Positions 1 to 13,728 of a stretch of DNA of 64,000 nucleotides are shown here, one piece after another; position 1 is the first letter of the stretch, and each line of letters begins with the position of its first letter. The notes beneath the pieces are model-generated. The model ran no database searches. It was not told where the DNA came from and saw only the letters and a list, made by a program, of their open reading frames with translations. The translations under genes and the position numbers were made by a program. This DNA is from Datnioides undecimradiatus (Eukaryota; Chordata; Actinopteri; Lobotiformes; Datnioididae), in the NCBI GenBank assembly GCA_008933995.1, contig WARS01000033.1:10988287-11052286 (forward strand). The letters run 5' to 3'.

Positions 1-314
1 GTGCCCTGTGTTTCCATTTGCCTGGTCAGAGTATGTCTGCTTGTTGTTCAAGTCTGCCATTTTTGTCAATGTGTCTGTCTCAGAAGCCAAGAGAGGAAAG
101 ATATTAACGGGATCCATCTGCTGCTGTTTGAACATTTTTAAGCTGCATCTTCTTGCCACTCCTCCTTCCATCTGTCCCTTTCTCTTTTACTTATCTTCAA
201 TTTATCGCTCTTGTCTTCATCAGTTCCTTAGTCTTTAGTCTTCCCTTAGTTTTAGTCTTACTCTTCATCTGCATTCTTCCACTGTGTGGAGTGATGTCAG
301 ACACATCAAATATA

Positions 315-420
315 TAAAAAAGTATATTAGTATTAGTATTATAATTATTTATTATTATTATTATTTAATTTATTTATTATAAGTATTATAATTATATTAT
401 TGTTTTGTTATTATGTATTA
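315..420. repeat. AT-rich low-complexity stretch
   Basis: (ATT)n/(TTA)n-type sequence with almost no G or C, in rapgef6 intron 5. Confidence 0.9.
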
Positions 421-1506
421 TGCTGATACAAAACACATTACAGGTTATATTTACATTTATAAGCTCTGCTAAGCAGAATTTTGACAAAATCTTTCAAGTA
501 TTTCCAGAGTGCTTCTACCTGCCCTTCTGAACTTACAATTCAGTAATGTGCTTTATACGGAGATAGAGATTTCGGCATTGTTTACAAAGAGGTCTTTAAT
601 ATACAGACTAATGATCCACCACAGAGATAGAGATATGACTACTGGGTTTGTGTGCTTGTGTTGCGATGATGACAGAGCTCATAAGACTGAGATTTGTGTC
701 ATATGCCTTCCTGTATTCCCACATGTAACATATACAATAACAGACCTAAAGGTCCATAATACCTGAAAGCCATGAAAAGACTAGGATTATTTTCCTCAGA
801 GGGAAAAATCACAGAGCTGATTGATTGAAGACAATCTCTCACATCGATCAGTCAACAGCTTTAAAATAAAACATAATAGGGAAGATGAACCAAACGATTT
901 TCTGTCACTGCTGAAATGGGACTCAGTGGCCGCTATGGGTTGAAACAGACAGAAGAACAACGTTAGGTGTGGGACTTGTGCCGTAATATACAGAGTAACT
1001 ACTGCATTGTGGGTACTTTAGCTGTAATGAACAATGAAATAACTGCAGGAAGGGTAGTTCTGCTATGAAATAACAAAGAACAGTTGTAAAAGTGGCCAGG
1101 ATTGGTATTGATGTGTCCCTTCTCACGGCAAAAAATGTCATCTTGTCTCAATTTAATGAGCCTCGTGAGACAGACAGCCTGAAGGAAATACATTGGGGGG
1201 GGGGTAGACTTTCATGTCTATCTGTGCATCTTCTTGTCTCAGTGCCTCATCCCATGACTGCCAGCCATTGAGAACTCTCGCCTTTATGTTTTCTGACAGC
1301 TATGTAAACATAACATGACCATATTTCCTGTTTCCTCTGTCGATTAGATATTAATCACACGGATCTGATCCCATCAGCTTGTCACTGACCCAGCTCTGTG
1401 TTTGTTTACAGCCGCCTTAAAGCTCTGACCCTCCAGTCAGCTGTGGTCCTCAGCTGTCAATGGCACGGACTGTTTTTGTTGTGTTTTCAAACTCTTTCTC
1501 ACCCCA

Positions 1507-1550
<44 letters not shown>
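1507..1550. repeat. (CA)n microsatellite
   Basis: About 22 uninterrupted CA units in rapgef6 intron 5. Confidence 0.98.
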
Positions 1551-1557
<7 letters not shown>

Positions 1558-4500
1558 CAAAAACAACCCCACCCTGTCAGTCTGTGAATGTCACTCCTGT
1601 CCATCCTGTGACCAGAGTCATGACGACAGCCACAAATTACACTCCCTCTACTATTCCCATGGCCCTAATTAGCTGATTGGCTGCAATGCAGTGTGACTAG
1701 ACCACAGTCCCTCTGCTCTTGTGTGTTTATGCATTTATCTAGAACTGTGTGTGTGTGCCTGCCTGCCTGTGTGTGCACCTTTATGTGTGTTGCTGACAGG
1801 TTTTCTTGTAGTTTTAAAACCGAAGTGTTATACTGGTTGTCCAGGAATTCCTCCATTTTTCATTCCTGAAGGCAGCATTGATGGTACGCTCTCACTGCAG
1901 AGAAATCATGTGTCACTCATCTAGTGCTATAGTGTCTGTTTTGGAGGATTTGGGAAAAGATCTACCTCTGTTTACTCTGTCTGCTCCTTGGCAATATATT
2001 AAAAACAACCCACGACCAAACCCAAGATGCATCAACATATTGTATGTCAGAAGGATTTTCCCAGGAAAGCCTCATCTGAGAACAAATATAAGCATTTTCA
2101 TTCAGTGGGAATAGGTTGTATGGCAACTGCAATGAAAGGATTTTATTTATCAAGGAATGTTACCGATTGATACCCAGTGATCATCTGCTTGCACCGACTG
2201 TTCACTAAGACATCAACCAGGACTTAATCAGATAAAACGTCATTGTGAAATCAGTCCTGAGCCTCGAAAAGGAAGAACTTGGCACATGTGACTCTCCTGA
2301 CCTGAGACTGCCTTGACTTGACAACAGAGGCTAGATCCTGTGGAAACTGAAGAAGCAGCTGCTTTATGGTCACAGAATTTTGTCAGGCATTAAACAATTG
2401 AGAAATTATTAGCCAATGTATTCATTTTAGCAATTCTTAGAACGTGTAAATGACTCTCTGCAAATCAAAGTCGCTTCTCAGTAAGGTTTTGCTTTTATTG
2501 GCTTTTCTGAAATACATTCATGGGCTTTCTATATATATTCTGAGCACAGTGGGCCCAGTAGTGTCATAAATAACACTTATAACACTTTAGAGAAGTATAA
2601 AAGTATCTTTTTTTGGTCTGTTCTGTCAACAGAGCAAACCTGTCTAAATTTAAACGATGTAGTCACAAACTGCCAAATTCAAACATGACATCGTTACCTG
2701 CCTATGGTGAAACACAGAGTACTTTATGTATAACAGTAGATCAAAGTGACAGGGCCTGAGACCTAAACACAGATCCCTTCACAAAGAAATTAAAATATAC
2801 ATTGATTTAAAGTCCTTATTATTTGCACAACTGTGAACCCTCCACATCTAAATTATTGTTACTTTTCACAGGCATCCTAGAAGTGTGCTTCAATATGTGC
2901 CTTCAGACAGTCAAGTCAAACTGCACAGAGCAGATGAGATGGGCAGCAAGTTAAGACAAAGGAACAGCATTGAGAACCACCTGAATTTTCAAAATAAATC
3001 TCACATCTGCATATCTCAGAGTCTGGATCTATAGTGTAGTTTGGCATGTCCCGCCTTCACATACTGTACTTTGTTATTTACTTCCTTTGGGTCTGATGCT
3101 CTGGATCCACTGACCCACCCTGTCCTGCTGTGCTGCAGCTGGCAGAAGCATTATAGACCATTAAAAGGTGGACAAGACAAGGATATGCTTGGCTATTAAC
3201 GACAATAATAATAATATAATCTCATTTCCTTGTTCTCAGACAAACATGCTAATACATGACATGTCTGAATGTGGAGATGCAGACGGAGAAAAACACCTCA
3301 TGTTCTCCCTCAGGCTCTGATCAGCTGATCCACTTTGTCTCTTTCTAGCATTCGCTCCTCTTCTCCTTCTCCCCTCATCACCACCAACATCTCTTTTTAA
3401 GTTTATTTTAGACCATTTTTACTTCCTCAGTCAGTAACGTTTTTAATTTAGGCTGATTTCATCCCTTGCTCCCCAGGGAACTGAGACAACTGAGCTCTCT
3501 GGCTCTTGCACACTGACACAGTATCTTACAATAATACCTGGACAATCAGCAGCAGCAGTGCTCCCTTTTACTGTAGCAACAGCCCCCGAATGGACCCACA
3601 GGGGCATTTTAGGATGAAGTGCCCTGTTGAAAGGGCACATCACTATTACAACCCTGTTCACTGCAGGAGCTTTCAGTTAAAATTATGTTCTTTTGTCTCT
3701 GGAGCTATTGGGGTGGAGTTTGCTGCCCTGAATGTCACTGACAAGTTGAGCATCATCCTCAAGTCTGCTACAGCTACAGTATGACGATCGTTCACACAGC
3801 GAGGAGGAACTGAAACTTCTTAATATGTTTACTGATGTTTAAGCGAAGACAGTGCACTTCTAACTAATCCATTTCTGCTTTTGCACATCTTCCTTCAGAC
3901 AGCTGCAGTTTTTAGACATCACAGTCAAGCAGCATTAACAACGTGTTGACTTTGTGTCACAGTTGTTGCTTTGTCACTGCTCCGTTCTCCATCTCATTTG
4001 TCAAACTTCTTTAGATGCAGTGGTTACGCAAGGAGCAGAAGGGACTTTTGGTGTCTGAGCTTAGCTGCTTGCAGCTCATTGTTTCCTGGGACTATTTGGT
4101 GAAAAAAGGAATTGAAAAAAAGAATATGACGGGTATGCTGCAAGATTAAAGAAAAAAAATGTTGTAATGCGGTCATGATAATTAACAATTATTCATTCTG
4201 AGCATTTTTGGATACATTTTCAATGCACAGGTCATAAATACAACAACCTCCAGCTGCGTTAATATGCTAACATTATGAACTCCGTCAACTGAAACTAAAT
4301 GATACGGTTAATTGCTGCAATCAAGAGTGAAAAAGGGGTTTCTGCAAGAGATACTTTTCTACTATTGAGCTAGAGGGGAAGCACGAGTTCCTGTAAATCA
4401 GGGGGATTTTTCCCAGTAAAAGAAACCGCCTGAAGCACTAAATATAAATACATTCAAAGTGAATGTGGTTTAATCGTTGTGTAACACCAAGAAGTGACAA

Positions 4501-5814
4501 AGAGTGGGAAACTGACACTAATTCACATATAAAAATCTTGCATGGTATTGACTCAGTTCACAGTGAACAGGGTGATAGCCTGTCTAAGGATGATAAGGTT
4601 TCATCACTGTTCCCCTGACTACAGTCATGACAGTTGTGTAATGCTGTACAGTTGTAGTAAAAAACATTTCAGATCATGGTCTCAGGGTTGCAGGGGATAT
4701 CCTGCAACATCTGAGGGTCCTTTGACCTCACTGTTACAGTTCAAGACAAACAGACAAGTAACAACAACAAGGAGGAGTCACAATGTCAAATCTGCCCGGG
4801 GGTTTATATTCCCTATTCAGTAACAGTGGGACTGATGCTACCTGCTGCTTTTGTGTGTAAACCTTTACTGCTTATCCTGTCTCATCCCACCTGATCCCTC
4901 TAGTCCCTCAGACATGAAGACTCAGGAGAGGGAAGATAGGAGAACAGGAAGGATATTTAGAGGAGACGACAAGCACTGCGACCTTGTGGAGGTGAACAGA
5001 AACACACTATATGCAAAGGGTGAGATGCTAAGCTAAAAACTCAAAGAGGTATTCTTACAAGTTTAAAGGAAACATTAACATTATCTAATCATAAAGATCT
5101 ACAAAGTCTCTGTACTCTAAAACTACGCTGGAAGAGAGAAGTTTTAGACATGACATGACATGACTGTACTGTGACTAATCACAAAAGCTACCACTAGACT
5201 AACAGAAGGATGAGCTCTTACAGATTTTGCAAGCTAAACTGAAAGCTCCATTAATGAGTTCTGCAAAAAGAGAGACACATACTTCTGACTTGCTTTCACT
5301 CATCTGGAAATTTTCTTCTCTGACAGAAAAGCAAACTGAAAAAGAAACAGGTTAAACCGGACTTCACTTTAACACTTTAGAACTTTTAAAGTTGCATTAT
5401 AAAACAGACTTAGCGACCCATAATGCAACACTCACTGCAGGAGGTAATGTTTTTTTGCCTCCTTTTTACAGATTTTTACAGGTGAAAGGTGTAGACAGGA
5501 GACGAGGAAAGCAGGAACATGGTACTCATCAACCATTACACTGCTAAAATACCCAGAAGCTGGTGCTACACGGTTACTCTCAAAATGAATACCTGATGAA
5601 GGGAGTATTCAATTTTCTTGCCTTTGAAAAACACATAGGATGCAACTCATATCAAATCAATTATCACCTGATGTTTGGGCTAATTTGGTAAATAAATGTA
5701 TGTATGTGATATATTTAATTCAACTCAAGTATTCTCTACTGTACAATTCAGTTTTAACGGCAAATGGTTTGGCAACATGATTTAGCAATGAAACTCATTT
5801 GAATATGAATTTGA

Positions 5815-6080
5815 AGACAGAGATACGGCACATACAGAGAGAGAGGGAGGAGGGCACACAGGGGGAGATGGGGAGACAGCTGGAAAGGGGGAGAGATGAA
5901 AGAAAGGGAGAAAAAGGATGAACAAGAGGAGAGTACGGTGGAAAAAAAGGTGACAGACATCAAAAAAAGATGGAAAAAATGGGAATGAAATCAAAGGACA
6001 GAGATGGGAGAGAGGTGGGAGGATAAAAAGGGAGGTGCTTTGGGTAGAAACGAACACACCGAGAGAGAGATGCAGTGTTT
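5815..6080. repeat. purine-rich (plus) / pyrimidine-rich (transcript) block next to rapgef6 exon 5
   Basis: About 265 bp of A/G-rich sequence on the plus strand. In the rapgef6 transcript it is a long U/C-rich stretch that starts within 10-30 bases of the exon 5 donor. It includes a four-G-run motif at 5845-5873. Confidence 0.85.
5845..5873 (+). other. putative G-quadruplex motif
   Basis: Four runs of three or more G (5845-5847, 5852-5854, 5861-5865, 5870-5873) with loops of 4, 6 and 4 bases fit G3+N1-7 on the plus strand, the template strand for rapgef6. Confidence 0.5.
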
Positions 6081-6088
6081 CTACTCAC

Positions 6089-6158
6089 CACAATCATTTC
6101 TGACGGCTCCAATGTGATGCATTCACAGCCTCGTCTGCCCCCCAGCTGCTTGCCAAAA
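6089..6158 (-). CDS. rapgef6: rapgef6 coding exon 5 ([20 protein letters not shown])
   Basis: The acceptor is CTCCCTACAG, the donor GTGAGT. The 70-bp exon translates as [20 protein letters not shown] then MIV, ending in phase 0. It corresponds to the phosphate-binding-cassette region of the CNB fold. The canonical FGE...R(T/A)A signature is replaced by FGK...RRG, consistent with a domain that does not bind cAMP in the classic way. The next exon (expected to begin V-D/E...) is not found between 1 and 6088. Confidence 0.95.
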
Positions 6159-9100
6159 CTGTAGGGAGAGCACACAAACACACAAAATAAGTGTTGAGAC
6201 AGAAATAAACCAAAGGCAAAGGTAAGACAAATCACACACACAGGCAACGGTCAATCACATTACTGATAAACAACAGCATTAACCCAATGGCAGTCTGCTA
6301 TGACCTTTCAACAAACTTTTATCATAAAAAATATTTTCCTACATGTGAGAAACTGGTGTTAGAGCAGTACAGTTGAACCAACAGTTTGTGGTGAATGTGT
6401 AACCACCGGCAGTAAAGAGAGCGCAGATCGATAAGCCTTCATGGTCGACTAAAAACACAATCAATGCTTAACCAACTGTGATCGCCACCAAAAATATAAG
6501 CCTAAGTGAGACAGTTAGGAATTTATACACATTTATATATGTTTTATTTTGTCATGAATGTATTTATCATACAAATTGTAAATGGCTATTTAAGTTTATT
6601 TATATTATATTTATATTGATAATTCAGACACTTTTTGTCTTTTTATTTCACCGCAACAAATCAGCTTTTTGAAATGTGTTTGGAACCCTTCCCAACATGC
6701 TTTGCTCCTGTATCTTCAGAGTGGGGCTTTAAGACGACAGAGAAAATGGTAACAAAAGGATTTTACTGTCACCAAACACGTTCTCAAAGTGAACTGAATC
6801 ATCATGCAGAATCTCCATGTGACGAGAACAGAGCAGACAGAGCCACATGGTATCACCACAGCATCAGCTGCTCTCCTCCTGCTTATCAGAGGACACAACA
6901 GCCCAGCCGGCTGCGGCTAAACCTGTGAGGCCTGCACAACAAAGACTCACATTGTGTACAAGATTTTTAACTGCTAACACGGTGTGTTGATCCTGATCTT
7001 GCTCAGTCAAAAATGATCTATGTGAGTGAGGTGGCCTGACGTTTAGAAGTTCAGTGTGTGAAAATTCACTAAGCATCAGGGGTGCTCACCCTTAAGTTCC
7101 TAAAAATAAGGCCCACTTCTGATTGTTAAACACACTCAGGTTTCAGCCCATACATCAAACTGTGCTGTCAGCTGAGCATGTCTGTCTGCCTATGAGAACA
7201 AATTTGACGCACTGATCGTTTAATACCTTAAAATACAAATTAGATTTCTTTATTCGACTGAGTCTGGAGTAGTTTCCTCACACATCTTGTGCTGCTGCGT
7301 TGCATACGCTAACTATGCATGTCTCTTTTGTTTCTCATGCGCCGTCTACAGTACGTTTGTGTGAGTGTGTGAGAGATGCTCCGTCTGAGCGGCTCAGTCA
7401 CTGTGTGCGGTGATCCCTGAGAACAGACAGGCCCGTGAACATGTCTCCCACCCTTTGGCGTGCTAAAAGTGGCAACTCAGCATTGTTTAAAGGCTGAAGG
7501 AGCGGCTGGTTTTAATTATGGAAGCGTGCTGTGCTGGGAAACAGCCAACTTTCACTCTCACATCTCCTCTCTAGTTACGTTCTCACACTGTCTCCTGCAC
7601 AGTCGCTCCCTCCTCCCTCCTTCTTGTTTCTTCCTTTTCTTCCCGTCATCTCTCCCCCGTTTTATGCTTCTCCTTCCACCCAGTGCCATTTTAAAATATC
7701 CCTTTCACTTTAAGCTCTTTTATTATTGCTCCCTGCTGCTTTCAGCCCTTTCCTACCTCCATCTCTCCCATTCCATTCATTTTCATGTATTAATCTTTTC
7801 CTTCCTGTTGTTCTTCCTTCTCTCCTCTCTTCTTATTTTCTGCTTTGCTGTTTTCATCCTCTCTCTCCTTGTCTCATTCTGCATTCCCTCTCATCCTCTC
7901 CTTCTCTCTCCTTACTGTTGGCCTTTCCTCTCTCTGGGCAAAAAAAGCAAACTTTCATCTCATCACATCCTTAATCACAGTTTCGCTCCAGCGCAAACAG
8001 TATTCTCACAATTTCAGCCTCTTTATTTAGTGCTCAGATGAAAGCCTGTCTTCATAATGTGTTCTGATGATGGAAATAATGATGAAAGTCCTTTTTTCTG
8101 TGTTGAATGAGCATATACTCTATTCTTTAGACAAGCAGTATTTTCTATGAAATAGTAAAGGGAAGTGGTTGTGAAATCAAAGCTTTGGTGCGTCACACCG
8201 ATTTCCTCTGAGGGAGGAGTGATAGCCACGGCGACTGGAGATGGAGAAAGCTAAGACTGTCCAACAACGACTATATTGTTGCTGGAGACCAGCATCACTG
8301 TAGAGGAACACGGGCCAAATTTGCAGTGAGTGGATTGATGTGACACTTCACTGTATCCACACGGTTGGACTCAAGATTTCACGAACGAGGTCACCCCACT
8401 GATACAGCCCTAATGCTTTTTGGCAATAAAATTAAGGCTAAAAGGTTTGTATCAGGGTTTCAACAGAGAACTAAATTATTCACTAAATGTGCAAAATATA
8501 AACACGCATTCTTTTCATGAAGTGCACTGGGCAGGTGAATCCAGGGACAGTAAAAGCCTTTATCCCTTTGTATCAAACTTTCTTATTTTAATATTATTTA
8601 TAGCACTGACTGAGAGCGAAGAGTTTCATTAGCCGGAGTGATTTTTTTAAAACTTCAAGCAGCTGAAACGCAAAAATCATTTGACACAATATGTATACTT
8701 TCAACGTACATATATTGCTATTAATGAAGTGAGCATTTCTGAATCTGCTTCCGGGAAATTCTGCTTTTGCTCGCCTCCCTGCATGGAGGTCAGAGGTCAG
8801 TGTCAGCTGCAGAGAGCATTCCTAGAGCTGCGGCAGGTTTACTGTCATCTGTCAATGACGCGTTAGTGGGGAAGATGCATGAAAACACATGGGCTAGATC
8901 ACCACCAACAACCTCCAGCAGTTAAAATTCCCCAAATTGTTTCCCCAAATTGGACTGTGTGTGCTTTGTTTTTTGAATATGAATTGAATGAATTGAATAA
9001 CCTGTTTGATCAGAAAAACAACAACAACAAAAGCCAGAGTCTTGTGTCACAAAGCCTAGTGAGGGAATGAATGAATAAATACAATGAAATTAGTAGACTA

Positions 9101-9310
9101 GGTCTACACAGCAGCCCCCATCAAAGGATGAACACCCAGGCGTGGTTTTAAGAGTTCCCAGGGAGGAATGCAGTCTGCTGGGCTCAGTGTTCTCTCAGAG
9201 CCCTTAGCCTGGAGGTCAGCCCAGCTCTGACAGATCTCTCCACACTCCACTGAGGCGAGACGCATGGTCCCTGTCAGCGCCGCGCAAAGCCTGCCAAGCC
9301 TGTCTCATCA

Positions 9311-9366
<56 letters not shown>

Positions 9367-11286
9367 AGGGTGGTGAGACAGGTCGTGTGATACAAACAGA
9401 AAAAAATACAGTTTTCTATTATTACAGGAGACGCAGAGCTTGTACAATTTTTGGGCCGCTGAACGTAGCCTAATATATCTGCACTCTCAGCGCGGCTTCG
9501 CACGTTTGCTCCTTCGTCTGAACTGCCGCATTCCCGCAAAAGTAGAACAATCAACAGACTTGAGTCAACTCCGAGTACCTGAGTACAAGTGTGTACCCAC
9601 CAAATCATGCTGCTGCCCTGACTGTACTGAGATCTGACACCTCGCTGTTGTCAGCTGGTGTGAATTTCGAAATGGAAAAAAGACAAACCTCTATAACCGC
9701 ACCAGGGCCACAGGTTTACTTTGACAAACACACAGATAAACATACTGATCATGAATCACGGCTACTCCTGTGAGTGAGTTCTGAATAAGCACAACCAAAC
9801 CCGACCCAACTACACATTGATAACGCCAGACAATCTAAAGAAGATGTGTCTGAAGCACCCCCACTAATCTGAACTATAGTTTAATTCACATCACTAAAAC
9901 AATTATGTCTTGGACCCTTTACTTTTTACATGTTGTTGGGTGAGCTATTGTGTTTCTTTTTTCCAAATAACTAATGTCTCCTTGGAGTGGAAAGCTCTTC
10001 CCACAGAAACACTGAAACAGTGCCTGTGCTGGATTTCAGCAGGTGATGATTTCTCTCCCCTCTTTTCCTGCAGAAACAAGTTGTTGGCAGAAGGGAGAAC
10101 AGGTTCAGCTCCGGTCCAGTGACAGCTGCAGCACCCGGGGCAATAAACCATGACAGCCGGCACAGAAACTATGGCCACACACACACACTCACACAAACAC
10201 ACACCCTCAGCTGGTGTCAGAAGCCTGGAAAACCCAGTGATGTGACCAAGAGCGCAACATATTAATAAAACTGAGTCTATAAAACTATGAAATGACATGA
10301 GAATAGAGCCTATACTTATTTAAAATCATATTTAAGTTGTTCTAGCAATTATACCATTTTTGTGTAATTAAGAATCTGATTTAACTCACACTTCTCTGCA
10401 GACTGAACCACAGAATGATTGCAGTGTAATGTTAGTAAGGTGCACTTTAAGTGCTTTGCTAAAGGACGCACTAGCTGCTGTAAGTGTGAAGGAAACTGAA
10501 GTTCACTTCACCACTTCTAGAATCATCTCTTCATGAAATGTCTGATATTCGTTGTTGTGTTGTGTTGTGTTGTGTGGACGTTTGTTGTTGCAGCTCTGCC
10601 ACTACTGAAAATCACTGGTGAAGCTCTGGATCAGTCTCATGAGCAACTACGTAGCCACCATTTAGACCAAAAACAGGCCTTCACTTCAAAACATCAGGGC
10701 CATGCTGGTGGAGGGCGTGGTACTGATGAGAAATCCAGTATGATCCAGGAAGTCCAGTTTGAGTGAAAAGTGACAAATCAGTGAGTGTGAAGGCTTATCA
10801 GAGGCCGGATCACTGCACAGCAGGTTTATAATAATTTGAAATGTGATTTTTACAAATCTTATACGTCAAAATGGTGGATTATTCTTTCATCTTTTGAGGG
10901 TGCTCACATTACAGAGTAATCCAAATGAATGAGAGGCCCGTGCTTTGTCCTCACAGAGTTAAAGTTGGTCAGAATACAACTTGAATAAAGCCTGCAAATC
11001 ATCCTACAAATGACTGATGACAAACTGCTTGCCTGTCCTAAAGCTCTTTTAGAGAGATTTGTTTTTGGCCAACATTAAGAGCCTCACTCCTTCAGTGACA
11101 AGTTACGTGATGCACAGTTTGTAGACAGCGATGCAGGAGAATGAAATTTGAGCAGTCAATAGAAACTTTGAGAGAGTTTGGGCCAAAATTTAAACCAAAC
11201 AGAGATCTGGGTCCGCTTGGCACCAATGTTTCCATGGCAATGATGACCAACAGTAAAGAAAGAAAACCGCAAACCACAGTCACCGA

Positions 11287-11332
<46 letters not shown>

Positions 11333-13404
11333 TTATTCAACTTCTCAGTTCGGCCGTTCTCCCACTCAGTTTTAGCGTCTGGTTGGCTAACACTGACCGC
11401 TCTGACTCACACACACATTAAAGAAGACTGGAGAGCTGGCCAGCTCTACAGACAGACCACCAACACACACACACACACACATTAAACTGCCAGACTCCAA
11501 GTAATGACGTAGTGGGTCATTCAGAAACATTACAATTCATTTGCAAAACAACAGGGAGATCAGTTAAGCATGTCGAAGCGAAACAGAGCACCACCGACAG
11601 CTGCTTCAGAGTCCACTGCAGAGAGTTTCAGTGTCCCCACAACAGAGATAAGGATTCGTGCTCGACTCTAATCTTTACTGTCTAGTAGCGCAGCAAGTTC
11701 TCAGAAAACCAGAAACAAAGAAAAGTGAGCAGCGCTGTAAATGTTTTACTTTTGGAGATTGTTGATAAATCTTTCCTTCAGTGCTGGGCTTCAGTCGTAT
11801 TTTATCAAGTCCAGTTCACATCAACCAAAGAGATCCAAATCTGTTCAAATCTCATCGAGTTTAGCTCAGTTATAGTTGTCAATAATGACAACTCAAAAGC
11901 TCAGTTTAGATTTGTGATCACATGTGGTTGGGAGTTTTTAATGGTCGCAACTCAACTGTTGTTGACATTAATTAAGCTAATGAGTTTTGAGTTTTGACAA
12001 CCAGGAGCTACAGCCTGACAATGGGATTAGCAGAAACAGATATGAAATGTTTATTATTGACTGATAATGATTGTTCTCACATCACAACACAGAAATCAAC
12101 AGCATACCAACTTCCTGATTTCTCCTGACTTAATGGAGTCATATGGAGTCATTAATGGAGGTTCCGAGCAGCGAGTTAAAGAGCTAAAAATAATTATCTG
12201 ATTGGCAGAAAATCCTTCATTTCTCCTGAGAAGTGTCAAAACTGTGAAGAACTAGAAAAACACAGTTCACTAGCAGTCATAGAGTGATGCAGAGCGCAGT
12301 GTATCCATTTACTAAATTTACAGAATTACAATGAATGATCTTAAACTCTTAATCTACAGCTTGTGATGTTGATGACTGGTGACTGAAGCCCGGGAACATC
12401 TTTCCAATATCTCAAAAAATAACAGGGAGAGATCAAAGGTTCGATAACAAATTTGTTAGAATTTATTATACAGATTTTTTTTCGACCAGGAACTAGATCA
12501 AAAATGTCACTGGCTGTTAAAACCGAACCTTATTCCAGCATGCATAATATCGTAGAGGACGCATGCTGAATAAAGTTTTGTGTAGCACAGAGCATGTGCT
12601 TTTGATAATGTGGTGCAGCCAAGTCAGGATTTGATCCCCATTATTTCCTCTTTCTCTCATTGTTTCTGTCACTCCGCACTGCACATGAAATCATTAATAA
12701 CTTACCAACAGAAACCAGCTAAATCTTGTCTGCAAAAACAGTTTAACCAGGAGCCTAGTTCACTTCAGACTTGTTTAATTTTTTACTGTAACGTAAAAGA
12801 GAAGTCTGCTTCTCTTGTGGCTAATCAGTGCAGATAAAAAGGGACAACAAACAGGAGTGTGTTTTGAGAGCTGTGGGGCCCAGTGGTGGTAAGCTATCCT
12901 GCCACAGTGCCGTGGGGAATTCCTGGCTATCCAGTTGGTTAAATGATGGCAGGCAGGAAATGGAGCATGCTGGGTTTGAAGAATGCACAGAGACAGAGAG
13001 AGGGAGTTTTGAAAAATCTGAAGTGAATTATACGTCAATCACGGCTACTTTACTGCGACTGTCGCTGGACTAAAAGATCCACAAAACTTCAAGATCACTA
13101 ACCAGGAACAGGAATTTTGGGGGTCCGCTTCTTTGGATTCCTTGTTAGTGAAATATTATCCAGCATATTATCCACAATGAGGAGCGAGGCAGTACAATAT
13201 TCCAGTAATCCAGGCAGAGATTCAAGAGTGTTTGGTTTGTACTCCAGAGTGGGAACAAGAGAAAAGTTTCCACAGAAAGCAGAAGTAGGTGACTGTCAAG
13301 CCTTTTAGTTTGTCTTAAACTGAGGGAGGAGTGCACGTTTCCTCCCGCTCTACTCTGTTCTGTCTGTCTGTCTGTCTGTCTGTCTGTCGGCTCCCGGGAG
13401 GTGT

Positions 13405-13442
<38 letters not shown>

Positions 13443-13539
13443 AATGCGGAACCTCTGGCAGAACAGTGGCTGGCCATGTGTTCCTGAGCAGCCTGCCCGC
13501 CTGGAGCCCAGAAGCACATCCAGGCAGGAAATGAGCAGG

Positions 13540-13608
<69 letters not shown>

Positions 13609-13691
13609 AACACAAACACACACTACACCCCCATACTAGCTCCCTCTGTGACCCTTTCCAAGCCCCCATTCCTTCTCTCCCTGTGTATTCC

Positions 13692-13728
<37 letters not shown>

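Larger units (their letters stand above)
1..6088 (-). other. rapgef6 intron 5, partial (at least 6.1 kb)
   Basis: This is the sequence downstream of the exon 5 donor GTGAGT. It holds an AT-rich stretch (315-420), a G10-type run (about 1195-1204), a CA repeat (1507-1550) and a purine-rich block (about 5815-6080) next to exon 5. No exon resembling the next RAPGEF6 segment is seen. Confidence 0.8.

Noticed and set aside
7460-8041. A 193-codon plus-strand frame rich in Leu/Ser/Phe
   Set aside because: It arises from a long C/T-rich tract. Composition explains the absence of stops and the apparent membrane-like sequence.
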